Assembly (NCBI RefSeq): GCF_003339845.1
Contig: NZ_PPTR01000008.1
Span: 1-64,000 of the forward strand
Direction: 5' to 3'
DNA length: 64,000 nucleotides
DNA from: Gordonibacter sp. 28C
Lineage (GTDB): Bacteria; Actinomycetota; Coriobacteriia; Coriobacteriales; Eggerthellaceae
Position 1 is the first letter of the stretch; every line of letters starts with the position of its first letter. Both the position numbers and the translations under genes were made by a program. This document shows positions 24,557-33,983 of this stretch, one piece after another. The notes under the pieces are model-generated. The model worked only from the letters and a program-made list of their open reading frames with translations, did no database searches and was not told the origin of the DNA.

Positions 24557-26176
24557 ATGGCTATCGAAAACAAGATGGTGAGGACCACCGACATCTCGCG
24601 GAAAAAGGACCTCCTGAGCACGTTGGACGACCTGGCGCCCCTGCCCGCGCCTTACGACAAGAACGGGCTCGAGCCCGCGTTCAAGGAGCCGAAGCCCGAG
24701 TGGGCCGAGACGAACTGCTGCTCGCTCGACGGCTTCTGCGCCATCGACACCATGAAGCGCCCCGCCACCAAGGAAGAGGAAGACGAGCTGAAGGCCAAGT
24801 TCCTCAAAGGCCTTGAGAAGCTGTTCCTCGACGCCAACAACAAGTACCTCCAGCCCCTGAGCCTGACGATGGAGTACTGCGCGAAGTGCAACACGTGCTC
24901 GGAGGCGTGCCACGTGTTCCAGGCGACGGACGGCGACGAGATATACCGCCCCATCTTCCGCGTGGACATCCTGCGCAAGCTGTACAAGAAGTACTTCACG
25001 CCGTCCGGCAAGCTGCTGGGCTCCTTCACCGGTGCGGACATCGACCTGGACTGGGAGACCATCGCGCGCCTAGGCGAGCTCTCCTACCGCTGCAACCTGT
25101 GCCGCCGCTGCGCGCAGGTGTGCCCCATGGGGCTCGACAACGGCATGATGGCTCGCGAGATCCGCAAGATATTCAGCATGGAGATGGGCTTGGCGCCCAC
25201 GCCCGTGCACACGAAGGGCACGCAGCTGCAGCTCAAGGTGGGCTCGACCACGGGCCTGACGAAGCCCGCCTTCATCGACGCGCTTGAGTTCATCGAAGAG
25301 GACATCGAGGAGCGCACCGGGCGCAAGATCAAGTTCCCTCTGGACAAGAAGGGCGCCGACGTGCTGCTCGTGCACAACGCGGGCGAGTTCTTGGCCTGGC
25401 CCGAGAACCCCGCGGCCTTCGCCATCCTGCTGGACGAGGCCGGCGTCGACTGGACGCTCAGCACCGACATGATGGGCTTCGACAGCGTGAACTACGGCAT
25501 CTGGTACGACGACGTGCAGGCCAAGAACGTGGCCATGGCGCAGTTCGAGGTGGCCAAGAAGCTGGGCGCGAAGCGCATCGTCATCGGCGAGTGCGGGCAT
25601 GCCCACAAGGCGGCCGTCGTGGGCGCCGACCGCATGGCCGACAGCGACCAGCGCGGCGTGCCCGTGGAGAGCTTCCTGCCCATGATGGCCGAGTTCGTGA
25701 AAACCGGGCGGCTGAAGTTCGACCCGTCGAAGAACGACTTCCCCGTGACGCTGCACGACCCGTGCAACATGGTGCGGCAGATGGGCATCGTGAAGCCCCA
25801 GCGCGACATCCTGCACAAGATAGCGCCGCAGTTCCGCGAGATGACGCCCCACGGGGTGGACAACTACTGCTGCGGCGGCGGCAGCGGGTTCGCCATCATG
25901 AACTCGTACAACTTCGGCGACTTCCGCAACAAGGTGAGCGCGCGCATAAAGTTCGCGCAGATCCTGAACGCGTTCGAAGACGAGATAGAGAACCCCGACA
26001 TTGTGAAGTACGTCTGCGCGCCGTGCTCCAACTGCAAGGGCACGATACGCGACCTCCTTCAGACGTACAAGGCCACTGCGCGCTACAACGTGCAGTACGG
26101 CGGCATCGTCGAGCTCATGGTCAACGGCTTGGCGAGCATGGACCGGCCCTACTTCGAGTTCCTGGAAGCGGAGTAG
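24557..26176 (+). CDS. DsrK/HdrD-like iron-sulfur catalytic subunit of the second complex
   Basis: 539 residues. Two ferredoxin-type [4Fe-4S] sites, C108-x2-C111-x2-C114-x3-C118 and C179-x2-C182-x2-C185-x3-C189, are followed by two CCG domains (HDPCNMVRQMG, NYCCGGGSGF, then CAPCSNCKGT), the site where HdrD/DsrK proteins bind a noncubane [4Fe-4S] cluster that reduces disulfides or the DsrC trisulfide. The N-terminal 80 residues contain an extra CCSLDGFC segment. With the upstream membrane subunit it forms an MK module lacking the JOP periplasmic part. Its presence next to siroheme and dsrAB genes suggests an alternative quinol-to-thiol electron path for sulfite reduction. Confidence 0.85.
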   Translation: MAIENKMVRTTDISRKKDLLSTLDDLAPLPAPYDKNGLEPAFKEPKPEWAETNCCSLDGFCAIDTMKRPATKEEEDELKAKFLKGLEKLFLDANNKYLQPLSLTMEYCAKCNTCSEACHVFQATDGDEIYRPIFRVDILRKLYKKYFTPSGKLLGSFTGADIDLDWETIARLGELSYRCNLCRRCAQVCPMGLDNGMMAREIRKIFSMEMGLAPTPVHTKGTQLQLKVGSTTGLTKPAFIDALEFIEEDIEERTGRKIKFPLDKKGADVLLVHNAGEFLAWPENPAAFAILLDEAGVDWTLSTDMMGFDSVNYGIWYDDVQAKNVAMAQFEVAKKLGAKRIVIGECGHAHKAAVVGADRMADSDQRGVPVESFLPMMAEFVKTGRLKFDPSKNDFPVTLHDPCNMVRQMGIVKPQRDILHKIAPQFREMTPHGVDNYCCGGGSGFAIMNSYNFGDFRNKVSARIKFAQILNAFEDEIENPDIVKYVCAPCSNCKGTIRDLLQTYKATARYNVQYGGIVELMVNGLASMDRPYFEFLEAE

Positions 26177-26284
26177 GCGCTTGCCCGGGGCCGTGCGATG
26201 CATGCGGCCCCGGGGTTGACCGGGTTTTGCGCGCGCCTGTTGTGGGGACGGGCCGCAGGGGGGGGATGAGACGGGAGCGGGATT

Positions 26285-27622
26285 ATGCATACCATCGTCG
26301 TGGGGCTGAGCATCAAACGGGCTCCCATCGAGATTCTGGAACAGCTGAGCGTGCACCATTCGCAGAACGCCCTGTGCGTGCAGGACGTGAAGGCCGCTGC
26401 GGGCCTCTCCGGCGCCGTGGTGCTGAGCACCTGCAACCGCCTGGAGTTCTACGGCGTGTGCGAGAACGCCGACGAGGGCGTCGCGCGGGTGCGCGACTTC
26501 ATCCTGGGCCAGGACAAGGTGTCCGACGCGGCCCAGGCCCGGCGGTTCGGGGATTTGCTGTACGCCCATACGGACGGCCGTGCCGTGCGGCACCTGTTCG
26601 AGGTCGTGTGCGGCCTGGACTCGCTCATCGTGGGCGAGACGGAGGTGGCGGGGCAGGTTTCCCGCGCCTACCGGGCATCCTGCAAGGCGGGGGCCAACGA
26701 CAAGATGATCAACGTGTGGTTCCAGCGCGCGCTGTCGCTGGGCAAGAAGGTGCGCTCCGAAACGCGCATCAGCCGCTACTCCACCTCCATCGGGCGCATC
26801 GCCGTCGAACTGGCCGTGCGCGAGCTGGGCGGCATCGCCGACAAGCGGGTGCTCATCCTGGGCGCGGGCGAGATGAGCGAGCTGACCATGAAGTACCTCG
26901 TGGCGCAGGACGTGTCGGTGGCCATGGTGTCGAACCGCTCGCTCGAAAAGGCGCAGCGGCTGGCCGGCCAGTACGGCTTCGGCGCCTGCTCGCTCGACGA
27001 GATGGACGCTTGCTTGGAGCAGGCCGACGTGGTGTTCTCGGCGACGGCCGCGAAGGGCTGCCTGGTCGACCGGGCGCGCCTGGCCGCCGTCATGGCGCGG
27101 CGCCCCGCCCGCCCGCTCTTGTGCATCGACATGGGGCTGCCGCGCGACATCGACCCGGAAGTGCGCAGCATCCCGAACGTGAGCTGCTACGACATCAACG
27201 AGCTGCGCGACGTGGCCAACCGCCATCAGAACGAGCGTTTGCGCGCGGCCAAGAACGCCGCGCAGCTCATCGACGAGGCGGCGGCGGACTTCGAGCGCTG
27301 GCAGCGATCGCTGGAGTACATCCCCACGATCGACGCGCTGTACCGCCAGGCCGAGCAGATCAAGGCCGAGAAGCTGGAGCGGGCCATGAGCAAGCTCTCG
27401 GGCCTCACGCCCAGCCAGAAGAACGTCGTGCAGTGCCTGGCCACGTCCATCACCCACCAGCTCATGCACGAGCCCGTGGCGTCGCTGAACGCCATGGCGG
27501 GTTCGGAGAAGAGCCGTGCGTACGCCGCCATGCTGGAGGAGCTGTTCCACCTGCAGCCCGAGGGGGAGCCCGCTCGCGCGGAAGCGGGAGCCGAAGGGAA
27601 GCGGACGGGAGGCGCGGAATGA
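26285..27622 (+). CDS. hemA: Glutamyl-tRNA reductase
   Basis: First committed enzyme of C5-pathway tetrapyrrole synthesis: reduces Glu-tRNA to glutamate-1-semialdehyde with NADPH. 445 residues with the catalytic C50 in LSTCNRLEFYG, the GETEVAGQVSRAYRASCKAG segment, an NADPH fold (VLILGAGEMSELTMKYL), the DMGLPRDIDPEV block and a C-terminal dimerisation helix. It starts a tight five-gene hem run. The hemC start overlaps its stop codon as ATGA, so the genes are translationally coupled. A GC-rich 108-bp gap separates it from the dsrK-like gene, with no terminator seen. Confidence 0.95.
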   Translation: MHTIVVGLSIKRAPIEILEQLSVHHSQNALCVQDVKAAAGLSGAVVLSTCNRLEFYGVCENADEGVARVRDFILGQDKVSDAAQARRFGDLLYAHTDGRAVRHLFEVVCGLDSLIVGETEVAGQVSRAYRASCKAGANDKMINVWFQRALSLGKKVRSETRISRYSTSIGRIAVELAVRELGGIADKRVLILGAGEMSELTMKYLVAQDVSVAMVSNRSLEKAQRLAGQYGFGACSLDEMDACLEQADVVFSATAAKGCLVDRARLAAVMARRPARPLLCIDMGLPRDIDPEVRSIPNVSCYDINELRDVANRHQNERLRAAKNAAQLIDEAAADFERWQRSLEYIPTIDALYRQAEQIKAEKLERAMSKLSGLTPSQKNVVQCLATSITHQLMHEPVASLNAMAGSEKSRAYAAMLEELFHLQPEGEPARAEAGAEGKRTGGAE

Positions 27623-28548
27623 AACGCCTGGTCATAGGTACGAGAAAAAGCGAACTGGCGCTGTGGCAGTCCGAGTGGGTGCGCGCGCGCCTTATCGAGG
27701 CCCATCCCGGCTTGGAGGTGGAGCTGGCCGAGACGGACACGGCGGGCGACCGCGACCTCGCGACTCCGCTGCCGCTCGTGGACGGCAAGGGCGTGTTCAC
27801 GGCCGAGATCGAGAACGGGCTGCGCGACGGGAGCATCGATTTGGCGGTGCACAGCCTGAAGGACCTGCCCACCGTGCTGCCGGACGGTTTCGAGATAGGG
27901 GCGTACTGCATGCGGCACGACCCGCGCGACGCGTTTCTGGGAAAGGACGGCCTCACGTTGGCCGACCTGCCCGAGGGCGCGCGCATCGGCACGTCGAGCC
28001 TGCGCCGGGCCGCCCAGGTGCACCGCGTGCGCCCCGACGTGGAATGCGCGAACATTCGCGGCAACCTGGCCACCCGCTGGCGCAAGCTGCAGGAGGACGA
28101 GGGCATGGCCGGCATCATCCTGGCCGTGGCCGGGGTGGCGCGTCTGGGCTGGCGCGACCGGATCACCGAGTACCTGGCGCCCGACACGGTCATGCCGGCC
28201 GCAGGCCAGGGCGTCATCGCGGTGGAGGTGGCCTCGGGCCGCGACGACGTCGCCGCGCTCGTGCAGGCTGTCAACCACGCGGAGTCCGAGCGCGCGGCGC
28301 GCGCCGAGCGCAGCTTCCTGGCCGCGCTCGAAGGCGGCTGCCAGACGCCCATCGGGGCGCTGGCCGTGTGCACCGGCGACGTGGTCAGGCTCGCGGGCAT
28401 GGTGTGCAGCCTGGACGGCAGCCGCATGGTGCGCGTGGAGCGGACGGGCGCGGATCCCGAGAGCGTGGGCCGCGACGCCGCCGAAGACGCCTTCGCGCAG
28501 GGCGCGGCGGACATCCTGCCCGCAAACGCCGACCGAGCGGGGGTGTGA
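27619..28548 (+). CDS. hemC: Porphobilinogen deaminase (hydroxymethylbilane synthase)
   Basis: Polymerises four porphobilinogens to hydroxymethylbilane. 309 residues with GTRKSELALWQS at the N-terminus, VHSLKDLPT, the arginine-rich IGTSSLRRAAQ block, ANIRGNLATRW, and C241 in EGGCQTPIGA, which holds the dipyrromethane cofactor. The ATG at 27619 overlaps the hemA stop codon. The next gene starts two bases after its stop codon. Confidence 0.95.
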   Translation: MKRLVIGTRKSELALWQSEWVRARLIEAHPGLEVELAETDTAGDRDLATPLPLVDGKGVFTAEIENGLRDGSIDLAVHSLKDLPTVLPDGFEIGAYCMRHDPRDAFLGKDGLTLADLPEGARIGTSSLRRAAQVHRVRPDVECANIRGNLATRWRKLQEDEGMAGIILAVAGVARLGWRDRITEYLAPDTVMPAAGQGVIAVEVASGRDDVAALVQAVNHAESERAARAERSFLAALEGGCQTPIGALAVCTGDVVRLAGMVCSLDGSRMVRVERTGADPESVGRDAAEDAFAQGAADILPANADRAGV

Positions 28549-28549
28549 C

Positions 28550-30082
28550 ATGCCGCATTCGAACGGAGAGCTGCAGGTCTACCTCGTGGGCGCCGGACCC
28601 GGCGACCCCGGGCTGCTCACGCTCAAGGGCCGCACGGCCATCGAACGCGCCGACGTGCTGGTGTACGACCGTTTGGTGTCGCCGCGCCTGCTCGACTACG
28701 CTCGGCCGGAGTGCGAGCTCGTGTACGTGGGCAAGACCCCCGACCACCACACGCTGCCCCAGCACGAGATCAACGCGCTGCTGGTGGAGAAGGCCCTTGC
28801 GGGCAACGCGGTCGTGCGCTTGAAGGGCGGCGACCCGTTCGTGTTCGGCCGCGGTGGCGAAGAGGCCGAGGCGCTGCGCGAGCACGGCATCTCCTACGAC
28901 GTCGTGCCCGGCGTGACGTCGGCCGTGGCCGCTCCCGCCTACGCGGGCATACCGGTGACGCACCGCGACGCGGCCTCGTCCTTCACGGTCATCACGGGCC
29001 ACGAGCACGCCGACAAGGGCGAGTCGTTCATCCCTTGGGAACACGTGGCCCGTCTGAAGGGCACGCTCGTGTTCCTCATGGGCATGGACAACCTGCCGCG
29101 CATCGCCGCCAACCTCGTTGAACACGGCATGGACCCCGCCACCCCCGCGGCCGTCGTGCGCTACGGCACCTGGCCGATGCAGCGCACGGTGTGCGCCACG
29201 CTGGAGAGCATCGAGGAGCGCGTGCGCGCCGAGGGCATCGAGAACCCGGCCGTCATCGTGGTGGGGCAGGTCGCCGCCCTGCGCGAGCGCCTGGCGTGGG
29301 TCGAGCGCAAGCCGCTGTTCGGCAAGACCGTCGTGGTCACGCGCGCCCGCCACCAGGCGTCGGCCCTCTCGGCCGCGCTCGAGGAGCGAGGAGCGCAGGT
29401 GCTGGAGTTCCCGGCCATCGAAACGGTTCCCCCGACCGATCCGCGCCCGTTGGGCGAGGCGGTGGCCGGCATCGAGGCGTACCAGTGGGTCGTGTTCACG
29501 AGCGCGAACGGCGTGGACGCCTTCTTCGCCGAGGCCGCATCCCTTCGTCTCGACGCGCGCTGCCTGGCGCGCGCCGAGGTGGCGGCCATCGGCTCGGGAA
29601 CCCAGGCCGCGCTCGCCCGCCACGGCATCGCGCAGGTGCACGTGGCGCGGGAGTTCTGCGCCGAAGGCCTTGTGGAGCTTCTGGCCGACAAGGTGGGTTC
29701 GCGCGACCGCGTGCTCATCGCGCGCGCCGAGGACGCCCGCGACGTGCTGCCCCGCGAGCTCGCGAAGCTCGGCGCGACGGTGAACGACGTGGCGGCTTAC
29801 CGCACGCGCGCGGTGGCCCAGGGCGCGGATGCGCTCGTGGACGCCCTGCGCGCGGGCGACGTGGACGCCGTCACGTTCACCAGCTCGTCCACAGTGACGA
29901 ACCTGCTGTCCTGCCTGGGCGATCCCGCGCTGCTCGAAGGGGTGGACCTGTACTCCATCGGCCCTGTGACCACGGGCACGCTGCGCGCGGCCGGGTTGGA
30001 GCCCCGGGCCCAGGCGTCCGAATACACCATCGCGGGCCTCGTGGCCGCTCTGGTCGACACGCAAGGAGGAGAACCTCGATGA
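28550..30082 (+). CDS. cobA/hemD: Fused uroporphyrinogen-III C-methyltransferase / uroporphyrinogen-III synthase
   Basis: 510 residues with two enzymes in one chain. Residues about 1-245 are the SAM-dependent SUMT: VGAGPGDPGLLTLKG, VRLKGGDPFVFGRGGEE, VVPGVTSAVAAPAYAGIPVTH, which methylates uroporphyrinogen III to precorrin-2. Residues about 255-505 are HemD, with KTVVVTRARHQ, VFTSANGVDAFF and FTSSSTVTNLL. The fusion channels hydroxymethylbilane through uroporphyrinogen III straight to precorrin-2, the branch toward siroheme and cobalamin. It is common in clostridia and sulfate reducers. The hemB start overlaps its stop (ATGA). Confidence 0.94.
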   Translation: MPHSNGELQVYLVGAGPGDPGLLTLKGRTAIERADVLVYDRLVSPRLLDYARPECELVYVGKTPDHHTLPQHEINALLVEKALAGNAVVRLKGGDPFVFGRGGEEAEALREHGISYDVVPGVTSAVAAPAYAGIPVTHRDAASSFTVITGHEHADKGESFIPWEHVARLKGTLVFLMGMDNLPRIAANLVEHGMDPATPAAVVRYGTWPMQRTVCATLESIEERVRAEGIENPAVIVVGQVAALRERLAWVERKPLFGKTVVVTRARHQASALSAALEERGAQVLEFPAIETVPPTDPRPLGEAVAGIEAYQWVVFTSANGVDAFFAEAASLRLDARCLARAEVAAIGSGTQAALARHGIAQVHVAREFCAEGLVELLADKVGSRDRVLIARAEDARDVLPRELAKLGATVNDVAAYRTRAVAQGADALVDALRAGDVDAVTFTSSSTVTNLLSCLGDPALLEGVDLYSIGPVTTGTLRAAGLEPRAQASEYTIAGLVAALVDTQGGEPR

Positions 30083-31050
30083 AGATGCGCAAGCGCCCCC
30101 GCCGCCTGCGGGAAACCGCCGGTTTGCGGGCCATGGTCCGCGAGAACCACGTGCGCGTGGACGATTTGATCTACCCGCTGTTCGTGTGCAGCGGCACGGA
30201 GAAGCAGGAGCCCGTGCCCTCCATGCCGGGCGTGTTCCATTATTCCCTCGACCGTTTAGGGACGGTGCTCGACGAGGTGGCGGGCAAGGGCATTCCCGCC
30301 ATCCTCCTGTTCGGGCTGCCCGCTGGCAAGGACGCCCGCGGCATGCAGGCCTATGCCGACGACGGCATCGTGCAGCAGGCCGCGGCCCTTGCCAAGAAGC
30401 GGCACCCCGAGCTCACGGTTATCACCGACGTGTGCCTGTGCGAGTACACCGACCACGGCCATTGCGGCGTGGTGGAGGGCGAGCGCGTGCTCAACGACGA
30501 GACGGTGGAGCTGCTGGCCGCCACGGCGGTGTCCCACGCCCGGGCCGGAGCCGACATCGTGGCCCCGTCCGACATGATGGACGGCCGCGTGGGCGCTATC
30601 CGCGACGCGCTCGACGAGAACGGCTTCACACACGTGGCCGTCATGTCCTACGCGGCGAAGTTCGCCTCGGCCTTCTACGGGCCATTCCGCGAGGCGGCCG
30701 ACTCGGCGCCGCAGTTCGGCGACCGCAAGACCTACCAGATGGACCCGGCGAACGGCGACGAGGCCCTGCGCGAGGTCATGCTCGACGTGGAGGAGGGCGC
30801 CGACCTCGTCATCGTGAAGCCCGCGATGGCCTACGGCGACGTGCTGTACCGCACGAAGCGGGCCTGCGGCCTGCCCGTGGCCGCGTACTGCGTGAGCGGC
30901 GAGTACGCCATGGTCAAGGCCGCCGCCGCGCAGGGGTGGATCGACGAGCGCCGCGTGGTCATGGAGGCGCTGCTGGGCTGCAAACGCGCCGGCGCCGACC
31001 TGCTCATCACGTACCACGCCCTCGCCGTTGCCGACTGGCTGCGCGACTAG
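30079..31050 (+). CDS. hemB: Delta-aminolevulinic acid dehydratase (porphobilinogen synthase)
   Basis: Condenses two 5-aminolevulinate molecules to porphobilinogen. 323 residues with the zinc site C119-x-C121-x7-C129 (in CLCEYTDHGHCG), Schiff-base lysines K194 (MSYAAKFASAFYG) and K247 (VKPAMAYGD), and the catalytic-lid region. The cysteine-rich metal site marks the zinc-dependent type. The GGAGG site lies inside the end of cobA/hemD. Confidence 0.95.
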   Translation: MKMRKRPRRLRETAGLRAMVRENHVRVDDLIYPLFVCSGTEKQEPVPSMPGVFHYSLDRLGTVLDEVAGKGIPAILLFGLPAGKDARGMQAYADDGIVQQAAALAKKRHPELTVITDVCLCEYTDHGHCGVVEGERVLNDETVELLAATAVSHARAGADIVAPSDMMDGRVGAIRDALDENGFTHVAVMSYAAKFASAFYGPFREAADSAPQFGDRKTYQMDPANGDEALREVMLDVEEGADLVIVKPAMAYGDVLYRTKRACGLPVAAYCVSGEYAMVKAAAAQGWIDERRVVMEALLGCKRAGADLLITYHALAVADWLRD

Positions 31051-31107
31051 AACCGACCGACCGCCGGCGCGACCCGCCGGCTTGGGGAAACAGGAGGTGT
31101 ACCGAGC

Positions 31108-32394
31108 ATGCTCGATACGACGAGAAGCGAGGAAGCGTACCGGCTCGCCTGTCAGGTGATTCCGGGCGGGGTGGACTCGCCCGTGCGCGCGGCGCGCGCG
31201 GTGGGCCGCAACCCGGTGTTCCTGGCGCGCGGCGAGGGCTCGCACGTCTGGGACGTCGACGGGAACGACTACGTCGACTACGTGGGATCGTGGGGCCCGC
31301 TCATCTGCGGGCACGCGCACCCCGATGTGGTGGAGGCCCTGTGCCGCGCCGCCCGGCTGGGCTCGACGTTCGGCGCCCCCACCGAGGCTGAGACGTCCCT
31401 GGCCGAGAAGATCCGTCGGGCCTACGACGCCGTGGAGATGGTGCGGTTCGTGAACTCGGGCACCGAAGCCACCATGAGCGCGCTGCGCCTGGCGCGCGGC
31501 GCCACCGGACGCGACTACATCGTGAAGTTCGAGGGCTGCTACCACGGCCATTCCGACGGTTTGCTGGTGAAGGCCGGCAGCGGCGCGCTCACCAACGGGC
31601 GGCCCAGCTCGAGCGGCGTGCCCGCGTCCGTGGCGGAGAAGACGCTCGTGGCGCAGTACAACGACAGCGCCAGCGTGGCCGCGCTGTTCGAGGAGCACCG
31701 CGAGCGCATCGCCGCCGTCATCGTGGAGCCGGTCGCGGGCAACATGGGCGTGGTCCCGCCGGACCCCGGCTTCCTTCTGGACTTGCGCGCCCTCACGCTC
31801 GAGCAGGGGAGCGTGCTCATCTTCGACGAGGTCATGACGGGCTTCCGCGTCGACTACAGCGGCGCCTCGCGCTATTACGGCGTGCTGCCGGACCTCGTGT
31901 GCCTGGGGAAGGTCATCGGCGGCGGTTTGCCGCTCGCGGCCTTCGGCGGACGTGCCGACCTCATGGAGGGGCTGGCCCCGCAGGGGCCGGTGTACCAGGC
32001 GGGGACCCTTTCGGGCAACCCGCTGGCGGTGGCCGGCGGCCTGGCGACGCTCAAGCTGCTGCAGGAGCCCGGCACCTACGAGCGCCTGTTCGAAACCACC
32101 GCCGCTCTGACGGAGGGGTTGCAGGACATCGCGCGCCGTGTCGGCGTGCCCCTCTGCGTCAACCGGGTGGGGGCCATGTTCTCGGCCTTCTTCACGGACG
32201 AGCCGGTGACGGACTACCGAAGCGCCTGCAACGCGGACGCCGAGAAGTTCGCCCGATACTACCGGGCCATGCTCGAGGCCGGGGTGTACCTGGCTCCGAG
32301 CCAGTTCGAGGCGACGTTCGTCTCGACGGCCCACAGCGAGCAGGATATCGCGTTCACGCTGGAGCAAGCCGAGCGCGCCATGCGCGCCCTGTAG
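31108..32394 (+). CDS. hemL: Glutamate-1-semialdehyde 2,1-aminomutase
   Basis: PLP enzyme that converts glutamate-1-semialdehyde to 5-aminolevulinate. 428 residues with IPGGVDSPVRA near the start, RFVNSGTEATMSALRLARG, the FDEVMTGFR block and the PLP lysine K268 in CLGKVIGGGLPLAAFGG. GGAGGTG precedes ATG 31108. It completes the set hemA-C-D-B-L, giving everything from Glu-tRNA to precorrin-2 in one run directly upstream of ferredoxin and dsrAB. Confidence 0.95.
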   Translation: MLDTTRSEEAYRLACQVIPGGVDSPVRAARAVGRNPVFLARGEGSHVWDVDGNDYVDYVGSWGPLICGHAHPDVVEALCRAARLGSTFGAPTEAETSLAEKIRRAYDAVEMVRFVNSGTEATMSALRLARGATGRDYIVKFEGCYHGHSDGLLVKAGSGALTNGRPSSSGVPASVAEKTLVAQYNDSASVAALFEEHRERIAAVIVEPVAGNMGVVPPDPGFLLDLRALTLEQGSVLIFDEVMTGFRVDYSGASRYYGVLPDLVCLGKVIGGGLPLAAFGGRADLMEGLAPQGPVYQAGTLSGNPLAVAGGLATLKLLQEPGTYERLFETTAALTEGLQDIARRVGVPLCVNRVGAMFSAFFTDEPVTDYRSACNADAEKFARYYRAMLEAGVYLAPSQFEATFVSTAHSEQDIAFTLEQAERAMRAL

Positions 32395-32446
32395 GCACGT
32401 GCGTGCGGTTCCATAGCGAGTTCAAGACGGGAAGGGGGTGATTGGT

Positions 32447-32635
32447 ATGTATATGGTTTCTCTTGACGAGGAGGCGTGCACGGGGTGCAACTCATGCGCC
32501 GACGGCTGTCCCGCGGGTATTTTGAGTTTCGACGGGGAGAAAGCCTCCATAAAAGGCGACCCGTGCGACTGCATGGGCTGCGAGGCCTGCGTGACGGTGT
32601 GCCCGTCTGGTGCTATCACCGTGATGGAACTGTAG
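32447..32635 (+). CDS. 2x[4Fe-4S] ferredoxin adjacent to dsrA
   Basis: 62 residues with two clusters: C11-x2-C14-x2-C17-x3-C21 and C42-x2-C45-x2-C48-x3-C52, the second preceded by an extra C40. It is a small bacterial ferredoxin and probably donates electrons to DsrAB or carries them within the sulfite-reducing system. ATG 32447 is 9 nt after a GAAGGGGG site; an in-frame GTG at 32438 overlaps the site. It lies 52 bp after hemL and 34 bp before dsrA, so it should be cotranscribed with both. Confidence 0.9.
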   Translation: MYMVSLDEEACTGCNSCADGCPAGILSFDGEKASIKGDPCDCMGCEACVTVCPSGAITVMEL

Positions 32636-32669
32636 CGCCAACCAACCCCCCGGAAAACAGGAGGATATT

Positions 32670-33860
32670 ATGGCAGAAAAGAGAGAAACCCCCCAGCTCG
32701 ACGAGCTGGAGAAGGGTCCTTGGCCAAGCTTCGTGACCCAGATCAAGCGCGCGGGCGAGAAAAACGCCATGGCCGACGACCTGCTGGGGCTGCTCGAGAA
32801 GTCCTACGAGGACAAGGTGGGCCACTGGAAGCACGGCGGCATCGTGGGCGTGAAGGGCTACGGCGGCGGCGTCATCGGACGCTACACCGACATGCCCGAG
32901 GAGTTCCCGAACATCGGAGAGTTCCACACGGTGCGCGTGGCCCAGCCGAGCGGCTGGTTCTACACCACCGACATGCTGCGCGAGATCTGCGACGTGTGGG
33001 AAGAGCGCGGCAGCGGCCTCACGAACATGCACGGCTCCACCGGCGACATCATCTTGCTGGGCACGCACACCGATCAGCTGCAGCCCATTTTCGACGACAT
33101 CAGCGACAGGGGCTTCGATTTGGGCGGCTCCGGCTCCGACCTGCGCTCGCCCAGCTGCTGCGTGGGCCCCGGCCGCTGCGAGCACGCCTGCTACGACACG
33201 CTGGACATGTGCTACGACCTGACGAACGAGTACCAGGACGAGATCCATCGCCCCATGTGGCCGTACAAGTTCAAGTTCAAGATGTCGGGCTGCGCGAACG
33301 ACTGCGTGGCGGCCCAGGCACGCGCCGACTGCTCCATCATCGGCACGTGGCGCGACTCCATCATCATCGACCAAGACGAGGTGAAGAAGTACGCCGAGGC
33401 CGGCCTGGACATCCAAATGGACGTGTGCCACCGTTGCCCGACGCACTGCCTGACCTACGACAAGGACACCCAGGAGCTCACGGTGAACGCCGAGGAGTGC
33501 TCGCGTTGCATGCACTGCGTCAACGTCATGGGCAAGGCCATCAAGCAGGGCAAGGAGAAGGGCGCCACCATCATGATCGGCGCGAAGTCGACCATCGTGA
33601 AGTCGGCGTTCATGTCGTGGGTCATCGTTCCCTTCATGAAGATGGAGCCGCCCTACACCGAGTTCAAGGAGATGATGGACCGCATCTGGGATTGGTGGGA
33701 CGAGAACGGCAAGACGCGCGAGCGCATCGGCGAGCTCATCTACCGCCTGGGCATGGGCGAGTTCCTGCGTGCGACGGGCATCCCCGCCGTTCCCCAGATG
33801 GTGTACCGTCCGCGCGCCAACCCCTACGTGTTCTGGCAGAAGGACGAGATAGAGGAATAG
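32670..33860 (+). CDS. dsrA: Dissimilatory sulfite reductase alpha subunit
   Basis: DsrAB reduces sulfite and loads the sulfur onto DsrC as a trisulfide. 396 residues, close to other DsrA. The siroheme-[4Fe-4S] motif is intact: C164-x5-C170 (CVGPGRC) and C208-x3-C212 (SGCANDC). The inserted ferredoxin domain (about 250-290) has [10 protein letters not shown] and ECSRCMHC. Arginine/lysine-rich substrate-channel residues typical of DsrA are present (for example YKFKFKMSG). GGAGG precedes ATG 32670. dsrB follows after 123 bp. Confidence 0.96.
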   Translation: MAEKRETPQLDELEKGPWPSFVTQIKRAGEKNAMADDLLGLLEKSYEDKVGHWKHGGIVGVKGYGGGVIGRYTDMPEEFPNIGEFHTVRVAQPSGWFYTTDMLREICDVWEERGSGLTNMHGSTGDIILLGTHTDQLQPIFDDISDRGFDLGGSGSDLRSPSCCVGPGRCEHACYDTLDMCYDLTNEYQDEIHRPMWPYKFKFKMSGCANDCVAAQARADCSIIGTWRDSIIIDQDEVKKYAEAGLDIQMDVCHRCPTHCLTYDKDTQELTVNAEECSRCMHCVNVMGKAIKQGKEKGATIMIGAKSTIVKSAFMSWVIVPFMKMEPPYTEFKEMMDRIWDWWDENGKTRERIGELIYRLGMGEFLRATGIPAVPQMVYRPRANPYVFWQKDEIEE

Positions 33861-33983
33861 CGCGCCGCACCATCGCGCTCGGCCGCGCATCGGCCCGCAG
33901 CGTCTCGGGCCCCGTGCCCGCCCCGCGCCCGCCGCGATGCGCGTGAACCATATTGTTCCCGTTGAAAGATGAGGTGAGTTTAC

